Part shown: positions 31,330 through 38,542 of the stretch, piece by piece
How positions within the stretch are numbered: the first letter of the stretch is position 1
Layout of the letters: every line of letters starts with the position of its first letter
The notes under the pieces: model-generated
Told to the model about the DNA's origin: nothing
Seen by the model: only the letters and a program-made list of their open reading frames with translations
The model's database searches: none
From: Legionellaceae bacterium
GTDB taxonomy: Bacteria > Pseudomonadota > Gammaproteobacteria > Legionellales > Legionellaceae
Direction: 5' to 3'
DNA: 38,542 nt
Assembly: GCA_947470005.1 (NCBI GenBank)
Contig: CANISA010000001.1
Location: 1-38,542, forward strand
Made by a program: the position numbers and the translations under genes

Positions 31330-32570
31330 AATAATGGACCTGGATTGAGAGAGCGATGATCATCAAGGCCGCCGTTTGCCAAATCCAACAGCAATAGTGT
31401 ACTTAAAGCCGCACGTTCAACGAGACTGTCGAGGAGAATAAATTCGTTGGCGCTGTGGATAGCACCACCACGTACGCCCAGTGTATCGATAACGGCTAAG
31501 CCCTGTGCGGCAAGGTTGTTTCCATCACAACATCCACCGCTGTCTTCCCAATCTAGATTTAAGCCCAATGCACGACCTAGGTGTTGCACACGCTCAAACA
31601 GACGTGTTGTGGCTGCATTAATGCGTTTCACGGGTCGACTAAAATCGCCGTGGAGGGTGAGCGTGTAATCTGTGCGCTGTAGTTTTGTGATGATGTGGTT
31701 CAGTTGCTCTCGAACCCAGTGTTCGTCATCGGGCAGGCTGATCCGGACATCGAGTTTGGTGACAGCAAGTGCAGGAACCACGTTGAGGGCCTCTCCACCA
31801 GCGATGTTGCCGATGTTGAGGGTGACTCCTTCGCGTTGACCGTTTAATGCATTTATTGCGACAATTGCTTCGGCAAGGTAGCAAATGGCATTTCGCCCTT
31901 CATCAAAGGCGCGGCCCGCGTGGGCCGATTTTCCGGTAGCCACGAGGGTTAATTTACCACTTCCTTTACGGTTTTTGGCGAAAGTCCCTTCACGTGTCAT
32001 GGCGGGTTCGTAGACTAACGCGGCGAAGTAATTTTTTGCGATGGCATTAAAAAATAAACGAGAACCAGGGGAGCCTATTTCTTCATCCGCATTAATCACG
32101 ACATCCCAGCCCAGTGTGCCAGCAAGAGGAGAGTCTTCGAATGCAGTGAGGGCGTGGAGCATGACAACTAGCCCACCTTTCATGTCCGCAACACCAGGGC
32201 CATTGAGCGTGTTTTTATTGAGGGTATGCAGGGTTTGAAAGGGGTTTTGTTCACCATACACGGTGTCCATGTGTCCACTGAGTAAAATTCGTCGCTTAAG
32301 ATGAGGTCGTTTGCGGATGAAGAGAAGGTCGCCATACGGTTCATTCTCGCGATCGCCTAATAAATTAATGACTTGGTTTGATGGCATGACATGCGTTTCT
32401 ATTTGATCAGCAAGTGGAGTGAACGCGGTGTGCAGCGCTTGGTGGATGCGGACTAGGCCTGGCAGATGGGTTGTGCCTGAGTTAATACCACACCATTGGT
32501 GAAGTTGTTCAATCATGGCCCCTTCGCGAGCGAGGAGTGAACGCGTGAGTTCTTGTGCCTGTTGCTTCAT
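31326..32570 (-). CDS. M20-family zinc metallohydrolase (carboxypeptidase G2/ArgE-like)
   Basis: A 414-aa cytoplasmic protein with the M20 di-zinc site: LLSGHMDTV (His, and Asp two residues later), GPGVADMKGG (bridging Asp), NADEEIGS (general base and metal Glu), VYEPA, and the C-terminal GAIHSANEF His. The insert dimerisation domain lies around 200-315. Members hydrolyse N-acyl amino acids or peptides. It is translationally coupled to astA, which suggests an arginine-derived or N-acylated substrate (inference). The start is ATG 32570; TTG 32582 with AGGG upstream is an alternative. Confidence 0.88.
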   Translation of the reverse strand: MKQQAQELTRSLLAREGAMIEQLHQWCGINSGTTHLPGLVRIHQALHTAFTPLADQIETHVMPSNQVINLLGDRENEPYGDLLFIRKRPHLKRRILLSGHMDTVYGEQNPFQTLHTLNKNTLNGPGVADMKGGLVVMLHALTAFEDSPLAGTLGWDVVINADEEIGSPGSRLFFNAIAKNYFAALVYEPAMTREGTFAKNRKGSGKLTLVATGKSAHAGRAFDEGRNAICYLAEAIVAINALNGQREGVTLNIGNIAGGEALNVVPALAVTKLDVRISLPDDEHWVREQLNHIITKLQRTDYTLTLHGDFSRPVKRINAATTRLFERVQHLGRALGLNLDWEDSGGCCDGNNLAAQGLAVIDTLGVRGGAIHSANEFILLDSLVERAALSTLLLLDLANGGLDDHRSLNPGPLL

Positions 32571-32637
32571 CTGGCTAACCAACTTACCCTGAGTGGTTTA
32601 TTATATGACCTTATCTGAAATGACAAGGGTTCACAAG

Positions 32638-33378
32638 ATGACAACCCGACACACAGCGCTTCTTATAAACGTGCACCCTGAGTGGCGTGAATTACTGAGT
32701 GATGCGCTGGATGCGATGGATCCAGGCTATCTTCATGGCTTGACTAGCTCGTCTGATTGGTTGCCCGGAAAGGCGTTACTCTTGGCGGCTTTTAGAACGC
32801 CGTTGTCTCAAGCGCGGTATATTTTGTTTGGTGAATCGCCCTATCCACGGCAAGCGTCTGCCAATGGGTATGCTTTTTGGGATGCGGCAGTCGAGTCGCT
32901 TTGGAGTAAACGTGGTTTGAGTAAGGAAATTAATCGAGCAACCTCGTTGCGTAACCTCATGAAAATGTTTCTTTATGCCCGAGGCAGTCTTCAGGATGAC
33001 AGGACGCAGGACGTCATAGCAAAATTGGATCAATCCATTTATTATCAAACCGCAGACAGCATGTTTACAGGGTTGCTGGAAAAAGGATTTATATTGCTCA
33101 ATGCCTCGCTTGTTTATCATGAGGGAAAAATCCCTTATCATGCGCGGATGTGGCGTCCATTTATTCGAGTCCTATTAGACCGACTGGTGGCTTATAACCC
33201 GTCGTTTCAGCTGATTTTATTTGGCCGAATCGCAGAACAAATACCTGAGCGCGAGCGATTCTCTTGTCTCATTGCGGAACATCCATACAACCTCAGCTTC
33301 ATCACCAATCCACAGGTGGTGGACTTTTTTAAACCCTTGGATATATTGGTTGATCATGATAAAAAACACCACGGTTGA
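32638..33378 (+). CDS. Divergent uracil-DNA glycosylase-fold protein
   Basis: A 246-aa protein with the family 1 UDG fold. YILFGESPYP (about 58-67) stands for GQDPYH, ANGYAFW for the GLAF phenylalanine loop, GFILLNASL for the Asn-bearing uracil-binding strand, and AEHPYNLS for HPSPLS. Tyr, Phe, Asn and the second-motif His are kept, but the water-activating Asp of GQDPYH is Ser. Normal Ung removes uracil from DNA; here the chemistry may be altered. ATG 32638 has AAGGG 8 nt upstream, better than the ATG at 32593. The end overlaps ubiG by 23 nt, making an operon. Confidence 0.8.
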   Translation: MTTRHTALLINVHPEWRELLSDALDAMDPGYLHGLTSSSDWLPGKALLLAAFRTPLSQARYILFGESPYPRQASANGYAFWDAAVESLWSKRGLSKEINRATSLRNLMKMFLYARGSLQDDRTQDVIAKLDQSIYYQTADSMFTGLLEKGFILLNASLVYHEGKIPYHARMWRPFIRVLLDRLVAYNPSFQLILFGRIAEQIPERERFSCLIAEHPYNLSFITNPQVVDFFKPLDILVDHDKKHHG

Positions 33379-34051
33379 TCCCGTTGAAGTCGCTAAGTTT
33401 GCCCAGCATGCAACGGCATGGTGGGATAGAGATGGCCCATTAAAGACCCTGCATGATATTAATCCTGTTCGACTTGAATTTATCAGAGAATATGTTTCTC
33501 TTTCAGGCATTCGAGTGCTTGATGTGGGATGTGGCGGGGGAATATTATCCGAGAGTTTAGCGCGTGCTGGGGCCGTGGTGACAGGCTTAGATGTTGAATC
33601 GGATGCACTGCTTACCGCACGCGCACACGCAGAGGGTTCAAACCTTGCTTTAGACTATGTCTGTCAGCCCATTGAGTGCTTTGATGCGGAACCGTTTGAC
33701 TGCATCACGTGCATGGAACTGCTCGAGCATGTGGCAAATCCAGACGTTGTCATTGAGCACGCGGTCCGCTTGTTAAAGCCAGGGGGCGTGATCTGTTTGT
33801 CAACGATCAACCGAACGGTCAGCGCTTATGCCACGGCTATTTTTGCGGCTGAATATGTACTTTCCTTGCTACCGCGTCAAACGCATGATTTTGCCAAGTT
33901 CATTCGACCCAGTGAATTAGCACGTGTGCTCCGGACGTTTGGTTGTGATGTCCTAGGATTGTCTGGCATGTCGTACAATCCCTTTACGCGAACGGCATCC
34001 TTGTGTGAACAGGTTGATGTTAATTATCTTTTAGTGGCTCGACGGGTTTAG
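33356..34051 (+). CDS. ubiG: Ubiquinone biosynthesis O-methyltransferase
   Basis: A 231-aa SAM-dependent enzyme (E. coli 240 aa) that methylates two hydroxyl groups in ubiquinone synthesis. VDPVEVAKFAQHATAWWDRD is the typical UbiG N-terminus. Motif I is VLDVGCGGGILSESLA; FDCITCMELLEHV and the C-terminal MSYNPFTRTASL also fit. ATG 33356 begins before the stop of the UDG-like gene, overlapping 23 nt, with no strong ribosome site; coupling is likely. Its 3' end overlaps the convergent proQ gene by 32 bp. Confidence 0.95.
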   Translation: MIKNTTVDPVEVAKFAQHATAWWDRDGPLKTLHDINPVRLEFIREYVSLSGIRVLDVGCGGGILSESLARAGAVVTGLDVESDALLTARAHAEGSNLALDYVCQPIECFDAEPFDCITCMELLEHVANPDVVIEHAVRLLKPGGVICLSTINRTVSAYATAIFAAEYVLSLLPRQTHDFAKFIRPSELARVLRTFGCDVLGLSGMSYNPFTRTASLCEQVDVNYLLVARRV

Positions 34052-34406
34052 GCTTGTCTTTTCGTCCGGTATATCTGTCTTGGAACCGTTGGTACGCATA
34101 CTTGGCTTGTTCTTCGGTTACGATATCCACTTCGTTTCCATATAAATCGACACGTGCCGTGTCTGTTTTTTGGCTGTTTAAGTACGCGGGCGAAGAGCTA
34201 TAGTAATTAAGCGCCTCACGTAGCTTTTTTTTGCTGAAGGGTGGGGTTTCTAGTCGATCATAGAAAGCAATGATTTCGTCAAAAATACCGATTTTTAATG
34301 GCTTGATGTTTTTTGATTGTTTAAAAAAAGCTGCGGGGAAATATTCGATGAGCCAATCAATGGTTTTTAATCGTTCTTTTTTTGCTGTGTCATGTTGCTC
34401 GTTCAT
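34020..34406 (-). CDS. proQ: Minimal ProQ/FinO-domain RNA chaperone
   Basis: A 128-aa protein that is almost only the FinO/ProQ domain: TIDWLIEYFPAAFF, KNIKPLKIGIFDEI, LREALNYYSSSPAYL and ARVDLYGNEVDIVTEE. ProQ-domain proteins bind structured 3' ends of RNAs and protect or anneal small RNAs. It lacks the C-terminal Tudor-like domain of E. coli ProQ, as does the minimal L. pneumophila ProQ-like protein Lpp1663. GAGGG lies before ATG 34406. The gene converges on ubiG with overlapping ends. It is on the chromosome, not on the ICE. Confidence 0.9.
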   Translation of the reverse strand: MNEQHDTAKKERLKTIDWLIEYFPAAFFKQSKNIKPLKIGIFDEIIAFYDRLETPPFSKKKLREALNYYSSSPAYLNSQKTDTARVDLYGNEVDIVTEEQAKYAYQRFQDRYTGRKDKPKPVEPLKDN

Positions 34407-34413
34407 GGTAAAC

Positions 34414-34460
34414 CGCCCTCATCCGCTTTCGGCACCTTCTTTCATGAGCGAGAGAAGGTG
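34414..34460. repeat. REP-like intergenic hairpin element
   Basis: CACCTTCT (34433-34440) and AGAAGGTG (34453-34460) form an 8-bp stem. The preceding bases CCCTCATCCG match the usual head of a short repeat family scattered through proteobacterial genomes. Only one copy is in the window, so dispersal is from memory of the motif. Confidence 0.55.
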
Positions 34461-34524
34461 AATTATTTATCGTGGTTATTCTGCGGTTGAGATTATCACA
34501 ATTTTATTTGATGTTCGATGTTCG

Positions 34525-35199
34525 TTAAATAACATATCCTGAATGGGACAAATAATTTCGATCCGGATAATATGCAAACACAACTGATCCGCCTTTGATT
34601 GTATTAATCACGGGCCTTGCCAGGGTTTTTGCAATGGACGGGCAGCCCCAACTACGGCCAGCACGGCCTGATCGTTTAATAAAGTCGGGCTCAACATACC
34701 ATGCGCCATGGATAACCACCCGACGCTCAAATGCATTGTCGTTAAATCCTTTCTCTAGGCCTTGTAAATTCAATGAGTAGCCGTTTGATCCAATGTAGGA
34801 ATCTTTTGTGACGTAAGTGCCTAAACTGGTTTCTTTACTGGAAAACTGGTTTGAAAAATGATGGGGTGTGTCTGAACCAGAGTTTTTCCCATGAGCCACA
34901 TAGGTGTTGTATAATAGCCGCTCTTTGTTCATGTCAAAAATCCACATGCGTTGTTGAGAGGACGGAAGAGAGTAATCAATCACGGTCAGTACGGGTTTTT
35001 TCACAGCACCTCGTGATCGCGCTTTTTGATACGCAGTGAGGGCCATCTTAAGTACTTTTTTGCTGAGTTGAGGAGCCTTTTGGCTGAGATGATTCACTTT
35101 GGTGCTCATGTCGACGGCTGGTTTCACAAAGTTGGCGTTACTGGTTGTCATGTTGCCCGTGAGTACGGCCATTGAAATAAGAGTGAGGAAGGTATTCAT
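34525..35199 (-). CDS. YkuD_2-type murein L,D-transpeptidase-like protein
   Basis: A 224-aa exported protein. A short signal segment (MNTFLTLISMAVLTGNMT) leads into a helical spacer. The catalytic domain begins near residue 70, with VVIHGAWY and SWGCPSI holding the conserved His and catalytic Cys of the YkuD_2 family. Related enzymes cross-link or remodel peptidoglycan between meso-diaminopimelate residues in the periplasm. It has its own near-consensus promoter and stands divergent from putA. An additional clue is SDTPHHFSNQFSSKETSLG, typical of this subfamily. Confidence 0.85.
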   Translation of the reverse strand: MNTFLTLISMAVLTGNMTTSNANFVKPAVDMSTKVNHLSQKAPQLSKKVLKMALTAYQKARSRGAVKKPVLTVIDYSLPSSQQRMWIFDMNKERLLYNTYVAHGKNSGSDTPHHFSNQFSSKETSLGTYVTKDSYIGSNGYSLNLQGLEKGFNDNAFERRVVIHGAWYVEPDFIKRSGRAGRSWGCPSIAKTLARPVINTIKGGSVVFAYYPDRNYLSHSGYVI

Positions 35200-35254
35200 A
35201 ATGCTCCGTTTTTGTAGTTAAGTTACCCTTGTCAGCGGCCACGAAAAAACGATC

Positions 35255-35283
35255 ATTATATCGACAACTAACTAAAATGTAAA
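35255..35283 (-). promoter_or_regulatory. Sigma70 promoter of the L,D-transpeptidase-like gene
   Basis: On the minus strand TTTACA (35283-35278) and TATAAT (35260-35255) are 17 bp apart, a near-consensus promoter with a leader of about 50 nt before ATG 35199. Confidence 0.7.
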
Positions 35284-35344
35284 TCAAATCAGGATGTTTG
35301 TTGATCAGGTTCAAATTAAAACAATCAAATCATAGGGTTAAATC

Positions 35345-38300
35345 ATGCTAGAACAGCGAACAATAATAGCTCCAAAAGGTCTTCGTGCACGGATCAATGA
35401 GGCGTACCGCCCGGTTGAATTGGACAGTGTGGCGATGCTCATTGAACACGCGAAATTGGATGAAACTCAGCTGGCTTTGGTTAGCTCGCGTGCGACACAA
35501 TTGGTTGAAGCGGTGCGAGCAGGACGTCAAAAAACAACGGGAATTGATTCTTTTTTAACGGAGTATTCGTTATCCAGTGAAGAGGGAATTACGTTGATGT
35601 GTCTTGCCGAAGCCCTTTTGCGTGTGCCCGATCAAGGGACTATTGATAAGTTGATTAAAGATAAGCTTGCCAATGTGGATTGGACATCACACCGTGCTCA
35701 AAGTGATTCATTTTTTGTGAATGCAACGACGTGGGCATTGATGATCACAGGTAAAGTCTTGAGTCCTGAGCGCGCAGGTTCAGTGCTTAGCCGAGGGGTG
35801 ATGAGCCTTGTGAATCGTAGCAGTGAAGGCCTGATTCGGAAAGCTGTGGATACGGCCATGCGCATCATGAGCAAACAATTTGTGACGGGACGAACCATCG
35901 AAGAGGCGTTGATGCGTTCAAAGAAAAAAGAAGCGGTAGGGTACCGATATTCTTATGATATGTTGGGCGAGGCGGCATTGACGGCACAGGACGCCGCGCG
36001 CTATTTAGAGGCTTATCGTCATGCGATAGAAGCGATTGGAGCGGCGACTAGTTTGGACGTGAATATGGTCCAAAAACCAGGGATTTCTATTAAGCTCTCT
36101 GCACTGCATCCGCGTTACCAAGAAGCTCAGCACGCGCGCGTTTTAGCTGAATTGACGCCAAATTTGTTGATGCTTGCGCAACTCGCCAAACGGTTTGATT
36201 TGTCACTGACCATCGATGCAGAGGAATCCGAGCGTTTGGATCTATCCCTTGATGTGATTGAACGCGTGTTCAACGATGACTCCTTGTCAGGCTGGAATGG
36301 GTTTGGTTTGGCGATACAATCGTATCAAAAACGTGCGTTTTATCTTCTTGATTGGGTTGCGGCGTTAGCACGAGGCAAGTCGCGTCGCATGATGGTTCGC
36401 CTGATCAAAGGCGCGTATTGGGACAGTGAAATTAAAAAAGCCCAAATGCAAGGCTTGTCTGACTACCCTGTTTTTACTCGAAAAGTGTTTACTGATTTGT
36501 CGTTTCAAGCCTGTGCAAAAAAATTATTGACCATGACCGATGCGATTTATCCGCAATTCGCAACGCATAATGCTTACTCGGTAGCGCTCATCCTCGGCTT
36601 GGTTGGTGATTACCGTGATTTTGAATTCCAATGTTTGCATGGCATGGGAAATGAGCTTTACGAACAAATTGTTCCGGCCAACAAAGAGGGGATCCCCTGC
36701 CGAATTTATGCTCCGGTGGGAAGTCATGAAGATCTTTTACCATACCTTGTGCGTCGCCTTCTTGAAAATGGAGCGAACTCATCGTTTGTTAATCGTATTG
36801 TGGATAGTACAGCCCCCATCAGCAACTTGGTTGAGGATCCTGTTGAAAAAGCACGTCGCCAATGCCTTAAAATAAATCAAAACATCCCCTTGCCGGCCTT
36901 TATTTTTCCGGCCGATCGAGTCAATTCGACGGGGTTTGATTGGAGTAATCGAGGCGCGCTTGCAGAACTTCAGCAGCAATTAGTTGACCAAAATGCGTTG
37001 GCATGGATTGCGGCCCCTCGGCTTGCCGGGAAAGCGAGCGCCTCGACGTTGAGTCATGGGTTAACTGCGCCACACGATAGAAATAGGTCTGTTGGAACAG
37101 TGACAGAGGCCATTGCAGAAGATATTGAGTGGGCCTTGACGTCAGCATGTGCGGCTTTCCCCGCGTGGAGCAACACGCCCGTTGCTGAGCGCGCTGCGTG
37201 TTTACGTCGATTGGCTGATTTACTGGAGGAGCATCAAACCACCTTGTTGGCTATGGCGTGTCTTGAAGCGGGCAAAACCTGGCAAGATGGCTTGGCTGAA
37301 ATTCGAGAAGCGGTAGATTTTTGTCGTTATTACGCGACAGAAGCCGTACAAATCATGGGATCTCCTCGGCGCTTGCATGGATACACGGGGGAGATCAATG
37401 AGCTCAGCTTGCATCCTCGTGGGGTTGTTCTTTGCATTAGCCCTTGGAATTTTCCCTTGGCCATTTTTACAGGGCAAGTGACGGCGGCGTTGGTTACCGG
37501 CAATTGCGTGATTGCAAAACCTGCGGAACAAACGCCAATGATAGCGTGTTTTGCAACGGATTTGATGTTGAAAGCGGGGATCCCAGCCGGTGTCATGCAA
37601 TTGTTGCCGGGTCGCGGTGAAACAGTTGGCGCTGCATTGGTTGCCGATCAGCGAATTAAGGCCGTTATTTTCACAGGATCAACACAAACAGCCACGTTGA
37701 TCAACCAAGCGCTAGCGATTCGAGGGGGTGAGCTCATTCCGTTTATCGCAGAAACCGGTGGGCAAAACGCCATGATTGTTGATTCATCGGCGTTGTTGGA
37801 GCAAGTGGTGGTTGATGTCATTTCCTCCGCGTTTGGAAGTGCGGGTCAACGCTGCTCCGCACTTCGCGTTCTTTATGTTCAGGAGGAGGTTTATCCTCGC
37901 GTGATTGAATTGCTTCAAGGTGCGATGGCAGAGCTTGATGTGGGTAACCCGTGTTGGCTTACAACGGATGTGGGACCTGTGATTGATCAGGATGCGTTGG
38001 CCGGCCTTAAACAACACGTCACGACCATGAAAAAAAGCCACACGCTTATTTACGAATGTATACTTCCAGCGGCCTGTGCCGATGGGTATTTTATGCCTCC
38101 AACGGCGTTTGCAATCGATAGCATTTCTGCCTTAAAACAAGAGGTATTTGGACCTGTTTTACACGTGATTTGTTTTAAACAAACCGCGTTGGATGACGTG
38201 ATTGATCAGATAAACGGCACACAATATGGCCTAACATTAGGCATACATAGCCGCATCAATCAAACCGTTGAGATGATTCGTCAGCGCGTACACGTGGGCA

Positions 38301-38497
38301 ACTGTTATGTGAATCGTAACATGGTTGGTGCGGTGGTTGGGTTGCAACCTTTTGGGGGAGAAGGCCTATCTGGCACGGGGCCTAAAGCAGGTGGCCCGAA
38401 CTATTTGCAGCGGCTCTGTCATGAACGAACCTGCACCATCGATACCACGGCGGCTGGCGGCAATGCGAGCTTAATGGCTATTCCTGAGGAGGAGTAG
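35345..38497 (+). CDS. putA: Bifunctional proline dehydrogenase / glutamate-semialdehyde dehydrogenase
   Basis: A 1050-aa PutA that oxidises proline to glutamate in two steps using FAD and NAD+. The proline dehydrogenase barrel covers about 130-500 (GYRYSYDMLGEAALT; RLIKGAYWDSEIKKAQ; FATHNAYSVA; YAPVGSHEDLLPYLVRRL). The aldehyde dehydrogenase covers about 530-1035, with Glu near 802 in IAETGGQN and nucleophile Cys near 837 in GSAGQRCSALR, and PFGGEGLSGTGPKAGG at the end. It lacks the N-terminal ribbon-helix-helix domain of E. coli PutA (1320 aa), so it should not repress itself. AGGG lies 7 nt before ATG 35345. Confidence 0.97.
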   Translation: MLEQRTIIAPKGLRARINEAYRPVELDSVAMLIEHAKLDETQLALVSSRATQLVEAVRAGRQKTTGIDSFLTEYSLSSEEGITLMCLAEALLRVPDQGTIDKLIKDKLANVDWTSHRAQSDSFFVNATTWALMITGKVLSPERAGSVLSRGVMSLVNRSSEGLIRKAVDTAMRIMSKQFVTGRTIEEALMRSKKKEAVGYRYSYDMLGEAALTAQDAARYLEAYRHAIEAIGAATSLDVNMVQKPGISIKLSALHPRYQEAQHARVLAELTPNLLMLAQLAKRFDLSLTIDAEESERLDLSLDVIERVFNDDSLSGWNGFGLAIQSYQKRAFYLLDWVAALARGKSRRMMVRLIKGAYWDSEIKKAQMQGLSDYPVFTRKVFTDLSFQACAKKLLTMTDAIYPQFATHNAYSVALILGLVGDYRDFEFQCLHGMGNELYEQIVPANKEGIPCRIYAPVGSHEDLLPYLVRRLLENGANSSFVNRIVDSTAPISNLVEDPVEKARRQCLKINQNIPLPAFIFPADRVNSTGFDWSNRGALAELQQQLVDQNALAWIAAPRLAGKASASTLSHGLTAPHDRNRSVGTVTEAIAEDIEWALTSACAAFPAWSNTPVAERAACLRRLADLLEEHQTTLLAMACLEAGKTWQDGLAEIREAVDFCRYYATEAVQIMGSPRRLHGYTGEINELSLHPRGVVLCISPWNFPLAIFTGQVTAALVTGNCVIAKPAEQTPMIACFATDLMLKAGIPAGVMQLLPGRGETVGAALVADQRIKAVIFTGSTQTATLINQALAIRGGELIPFIAETGGQNAMIVDSSALLEQVVVDVISSAFGSAGQRCSALRVLYVQEEVYPRVIELLQGAMAELDVGNPCWLTTDVGPVIDQDALAGLKQHVTTMKKSHTLIYECILPAACADGYFMPPTAFAIDSISALKQEVFGPVLHVICFKQTALDDVIDQINGTQYGLTLGIHSRINQTVEMIRQRVHVGNCYVNRNMVGAVVGLQPFGGEGLSGTGPKAGGPNYLQRLCHERTCTIDTTAAGGNASLMAIPEEE

Positions 38498-38542
38498 CCC
38501 TGGGCAGGTTGATTTTATCCCTTGCAATTGAATTTAAAGGAG

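Noticed and set aside
33221..33355. A 45-residue N-terminal extension of UbiG
   Set aside because: It overlaps the UDG-like gene in another frame; the UbiG family N-terminus begins at ATG 33356.

Overview
The window looks like a chromosome segment of a Legionellales gammaproteobacterium, most likely Legionella. The evidence is an AT-leaning genome, a complete F-type conjugation region headed by genes resembling the Legionella prpA/lvrA/lvrB regulatory set, a minimal ProQ/FinO protein, and a secreted protein of a type common in Legionella. Two unlike segments meet at a tRNA-Pro(GGG) gene (29675-29751, minus strand). Positions 1 to about 29674 are the right-hand part of an integrative conjugative element (ICE). 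From about 29675 onward the sequence is ordinary chromosome. The left end of the ICE, its integrase and the second att site are not in the window.

ICE, transfer part (about 0.9-22.7 kb, all minus strand). One nearly gap-free polycistron reads lvrA-lvrB-traA-traL-traE-traK-traB-traV-traC-trbI-traW-traU-trbC-traN-traF-trbB-traH-traG-(TraS-position membrane protein)-traD-traI-RHH protein. It encodes the pilin, the assembly ATPase, the outer-membrane core (TraV/K/B), the pilus-assembly and disulfide-handling proteins, the mating-pair stabilisation proteins, the coupling protein and a MOBF relaxase-helicase. Most neighbours overlap by ATGA or 8-11 nt, so translation is probably coupled. A GNAT acetyltransferase fragment and a hemerythrin-like protein follow as cargo. 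An XRE/S24 repressor (PrpA-like) is divergent from lvrA. The CsrA-like gene (csrT/lvrC) expected between lvrB and the tra genes is missing.

ICE, cargo and attachment end (23.6-29.67 kb). A secreted serine hydrolase of the beta-lactamase/DD-peptidase superfamily comes first. A five-gene minus-strand operon then reads XRE/S24 repressor, unknown 195-aa protein, YhhQ-type queuosine-precursor transporter, SLOG/cpYpsA nucleotide-binding protein, Fes-like esterase. Divergent from the repressor are a 79-aa protein and an AlpA-type excisionase-like regulator, ending in a strong terminator just before the tRNA attachment site. The intergenic region has a good sigma70 promoter overlaid by palindromes, which suggests a lysogeny-type switch controlling excision.

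Chromosome (29.68-38.54 kb). After tRNA-Pro come a small secreted protein, astA with an overlapping M20 metallohydrolase, a divergent uracil-DNA-glycosylase-fold protein with an altered catalytic loop overlapping ubiG, a convergent minimal proQ, a REP-like hairpin, a periplasmic L,D-transpeptidase-like protein, and bifunctional putA (proline to glutamate). No CRISPR array, insertion sequence or rRNA was seen, and no gene-free stretch exceeds 300 bases.
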